Shown piece by piece: positions 16,818 through 25,929 of a DNA stretch of 64,000 bases. The stretch is from Paenibacillus silvestris (GTDB taxonomy: Bacteria; Bacillota; Bacilli; Paenibacillales; NBRC-103111). The stretch is taken from positions 186,352-250,351 of the forward strand of contig NZ_WTUZ01000010.1 of the NCBI RefSeq assembly GCF_009882985.1, given 5' to 3'. The notes beneath the pieces were generated by a model, which was given only the letters and a program-made list of their open reading frames with translations, made no database searches and had not been told where the DNA came from. How positions within the stretch are numbered: the first letter of the stretch is position 1; each line of letters opens with the position of its first letter. The position numbers and the translations under genes are program-made.

Positions 16818-17798
16818 GTGCCGCAAACACCACTAGACAGTACGCAATCAGCCCCCATGATGACGACTCGAAGATATACTCGCCATACGGCCAAGTTGCT
16901 GCAGCCCCGTCGACGTTTCAAACAAAACCTGCCTTTATTGATGATGTTTGTGCCGGTCATTGCTTACTTCATTATTTTCCGATACTTTCCAATATTAGGT
17001 AACGTCATTGCCTTCAAGAACTACAACCTGATGGAAGGCATCTGGGGAAGCCCTTGGGTTGGCCTCAAACATTTCAAGGCACTTTTCACCCAACCTCAGA
17101 CCCTGACCATCATCCGTAACACGGTTACTTTGAGCTTATTAAGTATCGTTGCTGGCTTCCCTTTCCCAATCATTATTGCCATTCTTTTGAATGAAGTTCG
17201 TGCTATGCGCTTCAAAAGGATTGTTCAGACGCTGATCTATGTGCCTCACTTCTTCTCATGGGTAATTGTCGGAGGCATTGTCGTTACGATATTTTCCCAG
17301 CAATCCGGTATCATTAACAAACTCTTAGAGCTATGGACAGGACACACCACTGCCTTCTTGTATCAGGAACACAGCTGGATAGCGATCTTCCTCGGCTCTG
17401 GAATCTGGAAAGAAGCTGGCTGGGGAGCGATCATCTATCTGGCAGCTCTGACCTCGATCGACACACATCTATACGAAGCTGCTAGTATCGACGGAGCGTC
17501 CAAATGGAAGCAGATCTGGCATGTCACGCTGCCTGGTATTCGCAGCACGATTATTCTCATGCTGATTCTGAGTATGGGAAATGTCATGGAAGTCGGATTT
17601 GACCACGTATACACACTTCAAAATGCAGCTGTTTCAGATGTCTCAAGTGTCATCAGCACCTATATCTTTATCGTAGGTGTCCAGGGAGGACAGTTCAGTT
17701 TGACTACGGCAGTTGGGTTATTTGAATCTCTGGTCGGCTTCTTCTTCGTCGTCCTTGCGAATCAACTTGCCCGTAAATTCGATCAAGGACTGTGGTAA
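16818..17798 (+). CDS. LplB/YteP-type carbohydrate ABC transporter permease
   Basis: A 326-residue CUT1 permease with about six helices, the opening LPLLMMFVPVIAYFIIFRYFP, and the EAA loop YEAASIDGASKWKQIWHVTLPG. GTG 16818 is preceded by AAAGGAGG at a 9-base spacing, a strong start signal. It is the first gene of the plus-strand operon and the paralogue of 3539-4438. The next permease starts 18 bases after its stop. Confidence 0.93.
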   Translation: MPQTPLDSTQSAPMMTTRRYTRHTAKLLQPRRRFKQNLPLLMMFVPVIAYFIIFRYFPILGNVIAFKNYNLMEGIWGSPWVGLKHFKALFTQPQTLTIIRNTVTLSLLSIVAGFPFPIIIAILLNEVRAMRFKRIVQTLIYVPHFFSWVIVGGIVVTIFSQQSGIINKLLELWTGHTTAFLYQEHSWIAIFLGSGIWKEAGWGAIIYLAALTSIDTHLYEAASIDGASKWKQIWHVTLPGIRSTIILMLILSMGNVMEVGFDHVYTLQNAAVSDVSSVISTYIFIVGVQGGQFSLTTAVGLFESLVGFFFVVLANQLARKFDQGLW

Positions 17799-17816
17799 GA
17801 AAGGAGCCTCCCCCTC

Positions 17817-18692
17817 ATGAAATCAACGTGGGACGAGAAAATCTTTTATACAATCAACTATATGTTCCTAGGACTTGCAGCGTTAAGCTGCGTCCTTCCT
17901 TTGCTGCACATCATTTCTCTATCTCTGAGCAGTTATCAAGCGATTGTATCCGGGCATGTAACTCTCTGGCCGCAAGGCTGGACCATAGAAGCATATAAGG
18001 CCTTATATAGTGGCACAAACATGGTTAAAGCTTTCAGCAATAGTATCGTTATAACCGTTGTAGGTGTTGTGCTCAGCATGTGGTTTACCATCATGGCAGC
18101 TTATCCGTTAGCCAAGAAATACTTCTACGCACGTCGTTTTTTTACACTGGCGATCGTATTTACCATGCTGTTCGGGACGCCACTCATTCCTCTTTTTCTC
18201 ATTGTAAAAAGTCTCGGCTTATTGGACACTTACGGCGCCATATGGATGCCAGGGCTGATCAGCGCTTTTAATATGCTTGTACTGCGCACCTTCTTCATGA
18301 ATGTGCCTGAAGAGCTTGAAGAGGCAGCTCGCATGGATGGTTGCGGCGAATGGCGACTTCTTACTCGGATTATTCTCCCACTATCTCTCCCAGTCTTGGC
18401 CACATTGACTTTATTTTATGGCGTCGGATATTGGAACTCCTTTCTGCATGTACTCATGTTTATCAATGACAGCACTCGGATGAACTTGGCGGTTATGATT
18501 CAACAAATGGTCGCCAGTCAATCCATTCTTCAAGAACTTAATTCCGTGAGACCGGATGATTTGCAGCAAATGACACCAGAATCCATCAAATCGGCCGGTG
18601 TGATCGTACTCATAGTGCCTATGTTAATCGTCTACCCTTTCTTACAGAAGTACTTTGTAAAAGGGGTTATGATCGGCGCAATTAAAGGATAA
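17817..18692 (+). CDS. LplC/YtcP-type carbohydrate ABC transporter permease
   Basis: A 291-residue CUT1 permease, the same length as its paralogue at 2651-3526. The EAA loop is EEAARMDGCGEWRLLTRIILPLSLP and the C-terminus KYFVKGVMIGAIKG. AAGGAG lies 10 bases before the ATG. It forms the membrane channel with the LplB-type partner upstream and receives sugar from the lipoprotein encoded 40 bases downstream. Confidence 0.93.
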   Translation: MKSTWDEKIFYTINYMFLGLAALSCVLPLLHIISLSLSSYQAIVSGHVTLWPQGWTIEAYKALYSGTNMVKAFSNSIVITVVGVVLSMWFTIMAAYPLAKKYFYARRFFTLAIVFTMLFGTPLIPLFLIVKSLGLLDTYGAIWMPGLISAFNMLVLRTFFMNVPEELEEAARMDGCGEWRLLTRIILPLSLPVLATLTLFYGVGYWNSFLHVLMFINDSTRMNLAVMIQQMVASQSILQELNSVRPDDLQQMTPESIKSAGVIVLIVPMLIVYPFLQKYFVKGVMIGAIKG

Positions 18693-18732
18693 GACGGAAG
18701 ACATGAATACGAATATCTAAGGGGGTATTTCC

Positions 18733-20406
18733 ATGTTTAAGGTACTTAAGGGCCATCGAAAGGCCATCCTGTCCACACTCGTCTGCGCTGCCGTTTTGGC
18801 CGGCTGCTCCACACCCAAAGTCGAGGATCCAGGGACGAAAACCAGTCCAGATGCAAGCCCGGCAGCCGAAGCTGCCAAAAGAGGAGCGATTAACGTTTCC
18901 GTGTATGATCGGGGTAATATTCCTCCAGAGGAAGGCAATTGGGATAAAAACCGCTGGGTCGATTGGATCAACAAGAATGGTCCCGTCGATGTGAAATATA
19001 CACCCGTGCCTCGCTGGGAATCGTTCCCGAAATTTAATGCCTTGTTTGCCTCAGGAAGTGCGCCGGATTTGATTCTCGAGTATGATGCCAATTACAGGAA
19101 CAGCTGGTACTCACAGAAATTGTTGATGCCGATTGATGAAATGGTTGACAAATACAGCACGACCTACAAACAAATTCTGGAGAAGTACCCCCTGCTGCGT
19201 AAGATTGGCACTAAGGAAGACGGTAAATTATATGAAATTGGACGTTTAAATGTCGTTGCACCGCATCATCGGCTTCTAATCCGTGAGGATTGGCTCCAGA
19301 AGCTGAACCTGCAAGTACCTACAACGACAGAGGAATTGTACAATGTGGCCAATGCTTTCGTGAATCAAGATCCCGATGGCAACGGTAAAAAGGATACGTT
19401 CGGTATCAACCTGAGCGGTGTCGGCTTCTCCGTGATCAGCCATATCTTCGGTCGTTCGATCGATTGGGCCGAACAAAACGGGACATTTGTTCATGATTGG
19501 GAGCGCCTTCAGGCATCTGTCGAATTCCAGAAGCGCCTGTTTGACAACGGTTTAGTCGATAAGGATTTTCTCACGGATAAAAACGGACAAAAAGGCATCC
19601 AGGATTTCATGAATGGCAAATTAGGGATTTTCGCGATCGATAGTGCCTGGTTTACGATCTCGAACTATGAAACATTGAAGAAAAACAATCCTACGGCTAA
19701 GGTCATTCCAATGGCTTTGCCAAAAAGCCAATTCGGTCAATTCAGCCCGATTATCAGCACACCTGTGCAAATGGTCGGTGTCGTTAACGCCAAAGCCAAA
19801 GATCCGAAAGCCATTATGCAGTATATTGACTGGATGGTAGATCCCGAGCATGCCAGCTTACTGAAGAACGGCATCGAAGGTACGCATTCACAGAAAGGTT
19901 CGAATGGCTGTTTGCAGCCTATCGACACGGAGAAGAATAAGAAAGAGCTTTATACCGACGATTTGAACATGATGAGATCCGATTTGTTGCTTGGCAAATG
20001 CGCGGAAGTGTATCTGGTGAACCTTCGCCCTGAAGTACCTGCGCAGAAAGAACTGCTCGATATCAACCTCAAATCCAAAGAAATCTATATCAACAAAGAG
20101 CGTCCTGTTCCTTCGCTGGGTAATGACTTCTTACCAGTCTTGCCTGATGACCTCCAAGCGATTGTGAAAAGCACAAGCAAGTCCAACAATATCGACAAAG
20201 GCGACATTTGGTTGAAAGCTTTGGTAGGTGGCACAAGCTATACGGCACAACAAGCCATCAAGGATGCTAAGGATGTATGGGACAAAGCTGGCGGCAAGCA
20301 AGTCGATGATTATTATGCCAAATGGTATGAAAGCAACAAAACCAAAATATTTAGTATTGATGATTTGTACAAATTCGCAGAGCAGTCCCAGAATGAGTTG
20401 AAATAA
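18733..20406 (+). CDS. LplA-type carbohydrate ABC transporter substrate-binding lipoprotein
   Basis: A 557-residue lipoprotein with lipobox LAGC (Cys25) after a short signal sequence, then the same family features as the protein at 995-2620: NVSVYDRGNIPPEEGNWDKN, LFASGSAPDL, REDWLQKLNL and DPDGNGKKDTFG. The two are clearly homologous but have diverged enough to bind different sugars. GGGGG lies 8 bases before the ATG. The giant secreted glycosidase follows in the same orientation. Confidence 0.9.
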   Translation: MFKVLKGHRKAILSTLVCAAVLAGCSTPKVEDPGTKTSPDASPAAEAAKRGAINVSVYDRGNIPPEEGNWDKNRWVDWINKNGPVDVKYTPVPRWESFPKFNALFASGSAPDLILEYDANYRNSWYSQKLLMPIDEMVDKYSTTYKQILEKYPLLRKIGTKEDGKLYEIGRLNVVAPHHRLLIREDWLQKLNLQVPTTTEELYNVANAFVNQDPDGNGKKDTFGINLSGVGFSVISHIFGRSIDWAEQNGTFVHDWERLQASVEFQKRLFDNGLVDKDFLTDKNGQKGIQDFMNGKLGIFAIDSAWFTISNYETLKKNNPTAKVIPMALPKSQFGQFSPIISTPVQMVGVVNAKAKDPKAIMQYIDWMVDPEHASLLKNGIEGTHSQKGSNGCLQPIDTEKNKKELYTDDLNMMRSDLLLGKCAEVYLVNLRPEVPAQKELLDINLKSKEIYINKERPVPSLGNDFLPVLPDDLQAIVKSTSKSNNIDKGDIWLKALVGGTSYTAQQAIKDAKDVWDKAGGKQVDDYYAKWYESNKTKIFSIDDLYKFAEQSQNELK

Positions 20407-20418
20407 TACGAAGGAGGA

Positions 20419-20454
20419 GCGGTGCTCTTAGAGCTAGCTGTGTCGGAGCACCGC
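20419..20454 (+). other. intercistronic hairpin between binding-protein and glycosidase genes
   Basis: A perfect 9-bp GC-rich stem (GCGGTGCTC at 20419-20427 pairs with 20446-20454) with an 18-base loop and no T run after it. It may stabilise the upstream mRNA or cause partial termination, giving more binding protein than glycosidase; this is inference. Confidence 0.45.
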
Positions 20455-20524
20455 CTACACATGACGTGGACCCCGGATAGGATTAGGGAATCCTATTGAT
20501 AATCTCGTTCATTTGGAGGTAATT

Positions 20525-23500
20525 ATGAGATCCCTACACAAGTCAAAACTCCTTGTTTCAATCCTTCTGTCGGCAATCATTGTCTCACTGCTCCCCATCT
20601 TCCCCGCTAACCGCGCTTTGGCTGCGGGAACAGGCATTACCCAGGACTATTGGAATAATATTCCTGGCGGGAAAGTAGAACAGATCCCTTTAAAGGCTCC
20701 TCCTACGGGTTCGAGGGTACTCACAAGCTTTGAGACCCCTAACAATACGGGGGATCTCTATGGTTCTCGCGTTTATGGTTTTCTGTCGCCACCCGTTAGC
20801 GGTGGTTACACCTTCTGGATTGCTGCAGATGACAGCTCCGAATTATGGCTTAGTCCAGATGGCGATCCTGCGCACAAGGAGAAAATAGCGTGGAACACGG
20901 TCTTCGCCAAGCCTAGGGAGTGGAACAAGTCTCCCACTCAGAAATCTGTGGTCATTCCGCTATCAAGTGGCAAAAGATATTATATCGAGGCGCTGCACAA
21001 GGAGAACACCTCCAATGACAACTTGGCTGTCTCCTGGCAAGGTCCGGGAATTGCCCAGCAAGTAATAACCGGGGCCTACTTGACACCTTATGTGCTGCCT
21101 GATGCACCAACGAATCCCGTGCAGGATGACACAGCCAATACATTCGGATGGACGCCTGTTCCCGGTTATGCGGATTTGGCAGCCTATGAATACAGCACGG
21201 ATCGCGGATACACTTGGCAAACCGTAACCGTAAACCCGCTTCAGCTGGATAATCTCAATTACACCACGGGACAAATTCAGGTTCGGTTGAAAGAAACGTC
21301 TGCACAGCCGGTTGGCAAGACCCTGTTTTCAACTTCTTTTTACACGTTAACTAAAGCTGTGGAACCCGCACCTGTGTATACGACGCTTTGGAGGATTGGA
21401 CTTGATGATCAGCTTTCAACTGAATTTAGCGATTATCACACGACTCCTCTTGAGGCCTTCACCCTCCCTTCTGACTGGGCTACTCGCACAGATTGGAGTT
21501 CCTTATCCAAAGGCTTAAAGCTTAGCCGTAATGGTACGATGTCTATCACTTACGACCTCGCCGCGATTCCGGATTATGGCGTACAATTCAGCTTCAGGAG
21601 CCTCGATGCCTATGTTTCCGTTCCGCAGTTAGCTGTATTTTCCAATGATACGATGGCTGGATTAATCCAGATTGTTGGCCTTAACGGCGGAAATACGACC
21701 CGCAAATTCAAAGAAACTTACGAGCTGTATATTCCTAAGGAAATGCTGAAGGTTGGACCTAATGAGCTGAAACTCTCACTCGATCGAGGTTTGTATGCAG
21801 GAACTGAAGGCGATGAATTTCATTGGTTCGAGTGGGATTATGCCAAACTTGAAGCGCTGGGAGCTCCCGCAACCGAACCCATTCACGGGCGATATATCCA
21901 TCTGGGAACGGCGCTAGTCTCGCATGTTTTGAAAGACCGCGATTTGCAAACGATGGAAGTAACCAAGTGGCTGGGCCTTGCCTACAGCGGCAACGTCATT
22001 CGTTCCAGTCAATTCTCGCGTGAATGGCTATTGGCCTTGCGCGATTTGAATTTAGCCCCTGTGCTGCTGCCATTCGGTACCTACATCAAGGACCCTGAGC
22101 TCTCGTCTGGCGTTGTCCCAGAGAAAGTGAAAGAGTACTACAACAACCTCATTGCTGAAAATGGGGATTTATTTGAATACCTGGAGCTTGATAATGAACC
22201 TGGTGTGTTCAACAATGCCTTTGCCGCCGATTTGGCGCTCGCCAAATATGTTAGTGAGCAAAAACCATTGTTAAACCCTTGGTTGAAAGCGGTTTCTCCT
22301 GGCTGGGCCTATTGGCCTTCCAAAGGCATTCCTGATGGCTGGGAGCGTGATCCTGCCTACCGGAAACAGATTGAAGATTATACCGATATGACGAATGGTC
22401 ACAGCTATACCTTAAGCGGGATATCTAGTGGTGAAGGCGGCGCGCTTGTAGAGACACTCAAAACCTTTCCTGAGTATCAGGGTGACGGATTGGCTAGGCC
22501 GATGATGATGACTGAAACGGGAGCGAATGATTTTCATACCGACAATAATCGTTATGACACCTTCACCCACCGCTTCGCCTCCATCTTCGATCGGGAAACG
22601 CGCAGTACGATTGGCTATCTGGACTATATTATGCAGCATGCCGCTTACTTCCGAGAGTACAGCTTGCTCAAAGAAGACATCGTGATGAATTCAGCGGACG
22701 ATGCTGAAGCCTGGTTGAATGCCAGCGATCCCGACGAAACGCGTTTGAAGGTTTTCCGCCGTTTAGCGCTTGCCTATAGTACGCATGGGAAACCACTCCC
22801 TTATGTGTATACCAATCAGAATGAGCTTGCCGGGAAAAAAGCTTATTTCCGTGCGGTGGATACATCGAGCCTTGGTGTGAGCAGTACCGGTGCCAAATCC
22901 AATAAAATCCTGCTCAACTTCGTTAATTTCGAAACGACTCCAGTCACGATGAACGTCAATGTTACCCTGCCTGCTAACATTCAATATGCGGCAGAACGCT
23001 TTGGCGCAGGTAACACGTATGCGGCTGCACGCAGTTTTTCCATTGTTGACGCCGCTTCGGGTGCGCAGTTATCGGAGACGATCCAGCCTGGTGAAGCCGT
23101 TCAATACATTCTGACACCGTACGAGACTTCCGTACCGAGCACACCAACGCTGCAAGCACGTGCCGTTTCATACAAAAATATCAAGCTGACATGGCAGCCT
23201 TCTACGGATAATGCTGAGGTAGCCGGTTATAAACTGTACGATAACGGCTTACTCCTTGCGAAGCTTCCTAGAGCAGTAACACGCTTTTCACATCAAGATG
23301 TCAGTCCAGAAAGTGCACACTCCTATACGTTGATCGCTTACGATGATTCGGGTAACGAATCGTTGCCAAGCGTCCCTTTAGCCATATCTTCCTTATCTTT
23401 GCCTGCCTCCCCTTTTACCACTACGTCGACTGGAGCTTTGCATGTTGAAGCGGAACAAACGGAGCTGGAGGGTGTGACCCATCATGGCACATTCGTTGGG

Positions 23501-25582
23501 ATGTATTATACACAAGGGCGAATGAATATGCTAAAACCTCCTGTCAAAGCAAATACCAATTATATTCTTAAACTCAAATATAGTTCAGCAGCGAATAAAA
23601 AGGTCAATCTCGTAGTTAACAATCAGGTGATTCGATCTATTGATTTGCCTGGAACAGAGCCTAATGTTTATACAACAATCGAATACAATGTCATGATGCC
23701 TGCTGACGTAAGCAATCTTGTGCTGTCCATCGTCAAGAGCAGCGATAACGTATTCGGCTACTTCGATTGGTTCGAGCTGAAAGAAGGTCTCTTGGATGAA
23801 ACACCTCAAACCCTTTGGACCAATGTCGTTCATTCCAGCACAAATACCTATTATTCCGCTGCAACCTTCGCTCCCGGTGCAAATGGTGCGGATCTTCATG
23901 AAACGACAACACCTGGTGATTATGCCGCTATAGGTTTCAAAGGTACAGGAATTCGTTGGTACTCCGATATTGAGTCAACTTTAGGGTTGGCAGACGTTTA
24001 TATCGATGATGTCCTGCAAGCAACTGTTGATTTGAAAACGGCAAACACACAAGGTGCGAAGAAGCTCGTTTTCGAAAAAACGGGCCTGCCTTTGGCCAAC
24101 CATATCATCAAAATTGTCGCTAAAAACGGGCGTATTATCCATCAATCGTTTGAATTTTTGAGTTTGGAACGCCAGCCCTTAACACCTGGCCCTGATCTTA
24201 TCGTAACCGACCTTGGAACGGATCCCGCCAATCCTTATGCCGGCCAAACAGGCGTCCGCTTCTATGTCACAGTGAAAAATGTCGGTCTTCTCCCCACACC
24301 TGCCGGCCTAATAACTGGAGCTGTTTTCGGACTAAATGGCGGTTCGTTCGGCTATACGGATACCTATAATCAATCGATCCCAGTCGGTGGCAGTGCTACG
24401 TTGTATACGAATGCAGGCGGTGAAAATGGATACTGGGAAGTGCCTAACGGAGACGCCACGTACCAACTAAGCGTCAATATCAACGATATCGGGCGTTTCA
24501 CGGAGATGGATCGTACGAACAACACCAAGGAGTTTACGTTCCAGGTGACTAAGCGGGAGGTCTCCCCTCCTGTGACAACAGCAACTGCGGACGGAACGAC
24601 GGGCACAGGAACATTCAACAGGCACAATGTGCAAGTTGCGTTCACAGCCACACATCCGACTGTTGGCGTCGGAATTAAGCGGACAGAGTACCGCATCCTA
24701 GGTGGAACTGAAACCTGGCAGGCTGTCACAGATCAGCCGGTCATCTTCGCAGAGGATGGCATATATCAAATCCAGTACCGCTCAATTGATGCGATGAATA
24801 ACGAGGAATTGCCGAAAGATTTGATTATTGGCATCGACAAAACCGCTCCAATAACCACACACACCTCCTTAGAGGGGTGGCAGCGTACACCACAAACCGT
24901 CACATTAGCGGCTTATGACGCTCTGAGTGGTGTTCAGATGACCTACTACACGTTAAATGGAGGGGCTCCCCTTTCTGGAACGTCGGTTACAGTAAACACT
25001 TACGGTGAGAACACGATTCAGTATTACAGCATTGATGGGGCTGGTAATCAAGAAAGTAGTCACTCTGCGGTAGTACGCTTTGATCCGCAAGCTCCTGCAA
25101 TTAATTTGACCGGCCCTTTAACTGTTTTTTGGACAGATCCGATTGTATTGAATGCTGGGATTACAGATACTTTAAGTGGAGTGGCCTCATCTAAGGTTAA
25201 ACTGGATGGCACTGTTGCCGGCCCTAATATGAACCTCCCGCCGCTTAGCATGTGGCCAGGTCAGCACACAATTGAAGTAACAGCAACGGACAACGCAGGC
25301 AACACGATTGTACGTACCTTTATATTGAAGGTCATCATGGATCTTGATCATTTGGATGATCTGCTCCGATTATTATGGAATATGGGTTATTTCCAAAACC
25401 AAAACATCTATAACGGCTTGCAGAACGTGGTTGCTTTGCTTCAGAAAGTGCTAGGTCCAAGTCTGCTTAAGGATCCAACGAACTTTGATGTTATGATTAA
25501 AGACAGTAAGTATGTGGATAGTGCGACTTCTAAAGTACTTCAAGATGCTTTACAATATTTGAAGCAAAAATCTGGGAAGTGA
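20525..25582 (+). CDS. giant secreted multidomain glycosidase-like protein (PA14, clan-A-like barrel, FN3, CBM-like, CARDB, FIMAH-like)
   Basis: A 1685-residue exported protein; ATG 20525 follows GGAGG. The signal peptide is residues 1-34 (cleavage near ALA/AG). Approximate order: PA14-like lectin module 40-195 (GYTFWIAADDSSELWLS), linker domain 200-275, jelly-roll 285-440, TIM-barrel-like region 445-860, FN3 870-960, galactose-binding-like modules 975-1090 and 1095-1215, CARDB-like 1220-1340, Ig/OmpL47-like repeats 1345-1595, and an alpha-helical C-terminal FIMAH-like domain. In the barrel LELDNEPG gives a candidate acid/base Glu558 and MMTETGAND a candidate nucleophile Glu664, as in clan GH-A retaining glycosidases. 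The substrate is probably a plant or microbial polysaccharide whose fragments the upstream ABC system imports. The exact GH family is not recognised. Confidence 0.8.
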   Translation: MRSLHKSKLLVSILLSAIIVSLLPIFPANRALAAGTGITQDYWNNIPGGKVEQIPLKAPPTGSRVLTSFETPNNTGDLYGSRVYGFLSPPVSGGYTFWIAADDSSELWLSPDGDPAHKEKIAWNTVFAKPREWNKSPTQKSVVIPLSSGKRYYIEALHKENTSNDNLAVSWQGPGIAQQVITGAYLTPYVLPDAPTNPVQDDTANTFGWTPVPGYADLAAYEYSTDRGYTWQTVTVNPLQLDNLNYTTGQIQVRLKETSAQPVGKTLFSTSFYTLTKAVEPAPVYTTLWRIGLDDQLSTEFSDYHTTPLEAFTLPSDWATRTDWSSLSKGLKLSRNGTMSITYDLAAIPDYGVQFSFRSLDAYVSVPQLAVFSNDTMAGLIQIVGLNGGNTTRKFKETYELYIPKEMLKVGPNELKLSLDRGLYAGTEGDEFHWFEWDYAKLEALGAPATEPIHGRYIHLGTALVSHVLKDRDLQTMEVTKWLGLAYSGNVIRSSQFSREWLLALRDLNLAPVLLPFGTYIKDPELSSGVVPEKVKEYYNNLIAENGDLFEYLELDNEPGVFNNAFAADLALAKYVSEQKPLLNPWLKAVSPGWAYWPSKGIPDGWERDPAYRKQIEDYTDMTNGHSYTLSGISSGEGGALVETLKTFPEYQGDGLARPMMMTETGANDFHTDNNRYDTFTHRFASIFDRETRSTIGYLDYIMQHAAYFREYSLLKEDIVMNSADDAEAWLNASDPDETRLKVFRRLALAYSTHGKPLPYVYTNQNELAGKKAYFRAVDTSSLGVSSTGAKSNKILLNFVNFETTPVTMNVNVTLPANIQYAAERFGAGNTYAAARSFSIVDAASGAQLSETIQPGEAVQYILTPYETSVPSTPTLQARAVSYKNIKLTWQPSTDNAEVAGYKLYDNGLLLAKLPRAVTRFSHQDVSPESAHSYTLIAYDDSGNESLPSVPLAISSLSLPASPFTTTSTGALHVEAEQTELEGVTHHGTFVGMYYTQGRMNMLKPPVKANTNYILKLKYSSAANKKVNLVVNNQVIRSIDLPGTEPNVYTTIEYNVMMPADVSNLVLSIVKSSDNVFGYFDWFELKEGLLDETPQTLWTNVVHSSTNTYYSAATFAPGANGADLHETTTPGDYAAIGFKGTGIRWYSDIESTLGLADVYIDDVLQATVDLKTANTQGAKKLVFEKTGLPLANHIIKIVAKNGRIIHQSFEFLSLERQPLTPGPDLIVTDLGTDPANPYAGQTGVRFYVTVKNVGLLPTPAGLITGAVFGLNGGSFGYTDTYNQSIPVGGSATLYTNAGGENGYWEVPNGDATYQLSVNINDIGRFTEMDRTNNTKEFTFQVTKREVSPPVTTATADGTTGTGTFNRHNVQVAFTATHPTVGVGIKRTEYRILGGTETWQAVTDQPVIFAEDGIYQIQYRSIDAMNNEELPKDLIIGIDKTAPITTHTSLEGWQRTPQTVTLAAYDALSGVQMTYYTLNGGAPLSGTSVTVNTYGENTIQYYSIDGAGNQESSHSAVVRFDPQAPAINLTGPLTVFWTDPIVLNAGITDTLSGVASSKVKLDGTVAGPNMNLPPLSMWPGQHTIEVTATDNAGNTIVRTFILKVIMDLDHLDDLLRLLWNMGYFQNQNIYNGLQNVVALLQKVLGPSLLKDPTNFDVMIKDSKYVDSATSKVLQDALQYLKQKSGK

Positions 25583-25593
25583 ACAGTTAATAA

Positions 25594-25634
25594 AAAGCCT
25601 ACTATCCAAAGTTACTTTTGGATGGTAGGCCTTA
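25594..25634 (+). terminator. terminator of the right-hand sugar operon
   Basis: A 14-bp stem with one G-T pair (25597-25610 with 25617-25630) is flanked by an A run on the left and CTTATTTA on the right, just after the glycosidase stop. It could work in both directions. Confidence 0.7.
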
Positions 25635-25662
25635 TTTATGAAGTAGAAGGTTACCCTGAGGA

Positions 25663-25842
25663 GGGAACTGCAGGCCTCTATTTCGCAGAAAAATTACATT
25701 TTCCACCTGTAGGGGAACTACGGTCATCTATTTTGTCAATTTCACCAGAGAAACATGCCACCGAGTCTGAATAAGACCCTGTAGTTCTCGCTTGATGTGC
25801 AAACAGTCCGTTTTACTCCGAATAGAGGACCATAGTTCCGTT
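25663..25842. repeat. cluster of four degenerate repeat units, two direct and two inverted
   Basis: The gap 25635-25929 has no gene but contains a motif of the form GGAACTAnGGTCnTCTATTnnG four times. Direct copies begin near 25663 (GGAACTGCAGGCCTCTATTTCG) and 25713 (GGAACTACGGTCATCTATTTTG). Reverse-strand copies lie near 25763-25790 and 25805-25841 (GGAACTATGGTCCTCTATTCGG). The copies are diverged. The arrangement resembles the dispersed short intergenic repeats found in Paenibacillus genomes. No ORF, hairpin terminator or promoter is evident here. Confidence 0.55.
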
Positions 25843-25929
25843 GCAATAGTTTCAGTTAAGATCCCTACATGTAATTTCCCCTCTAGATAGCTGAAAAATA
25901 CCTTCAGTCCATAGGCTTCACATTTCCAT

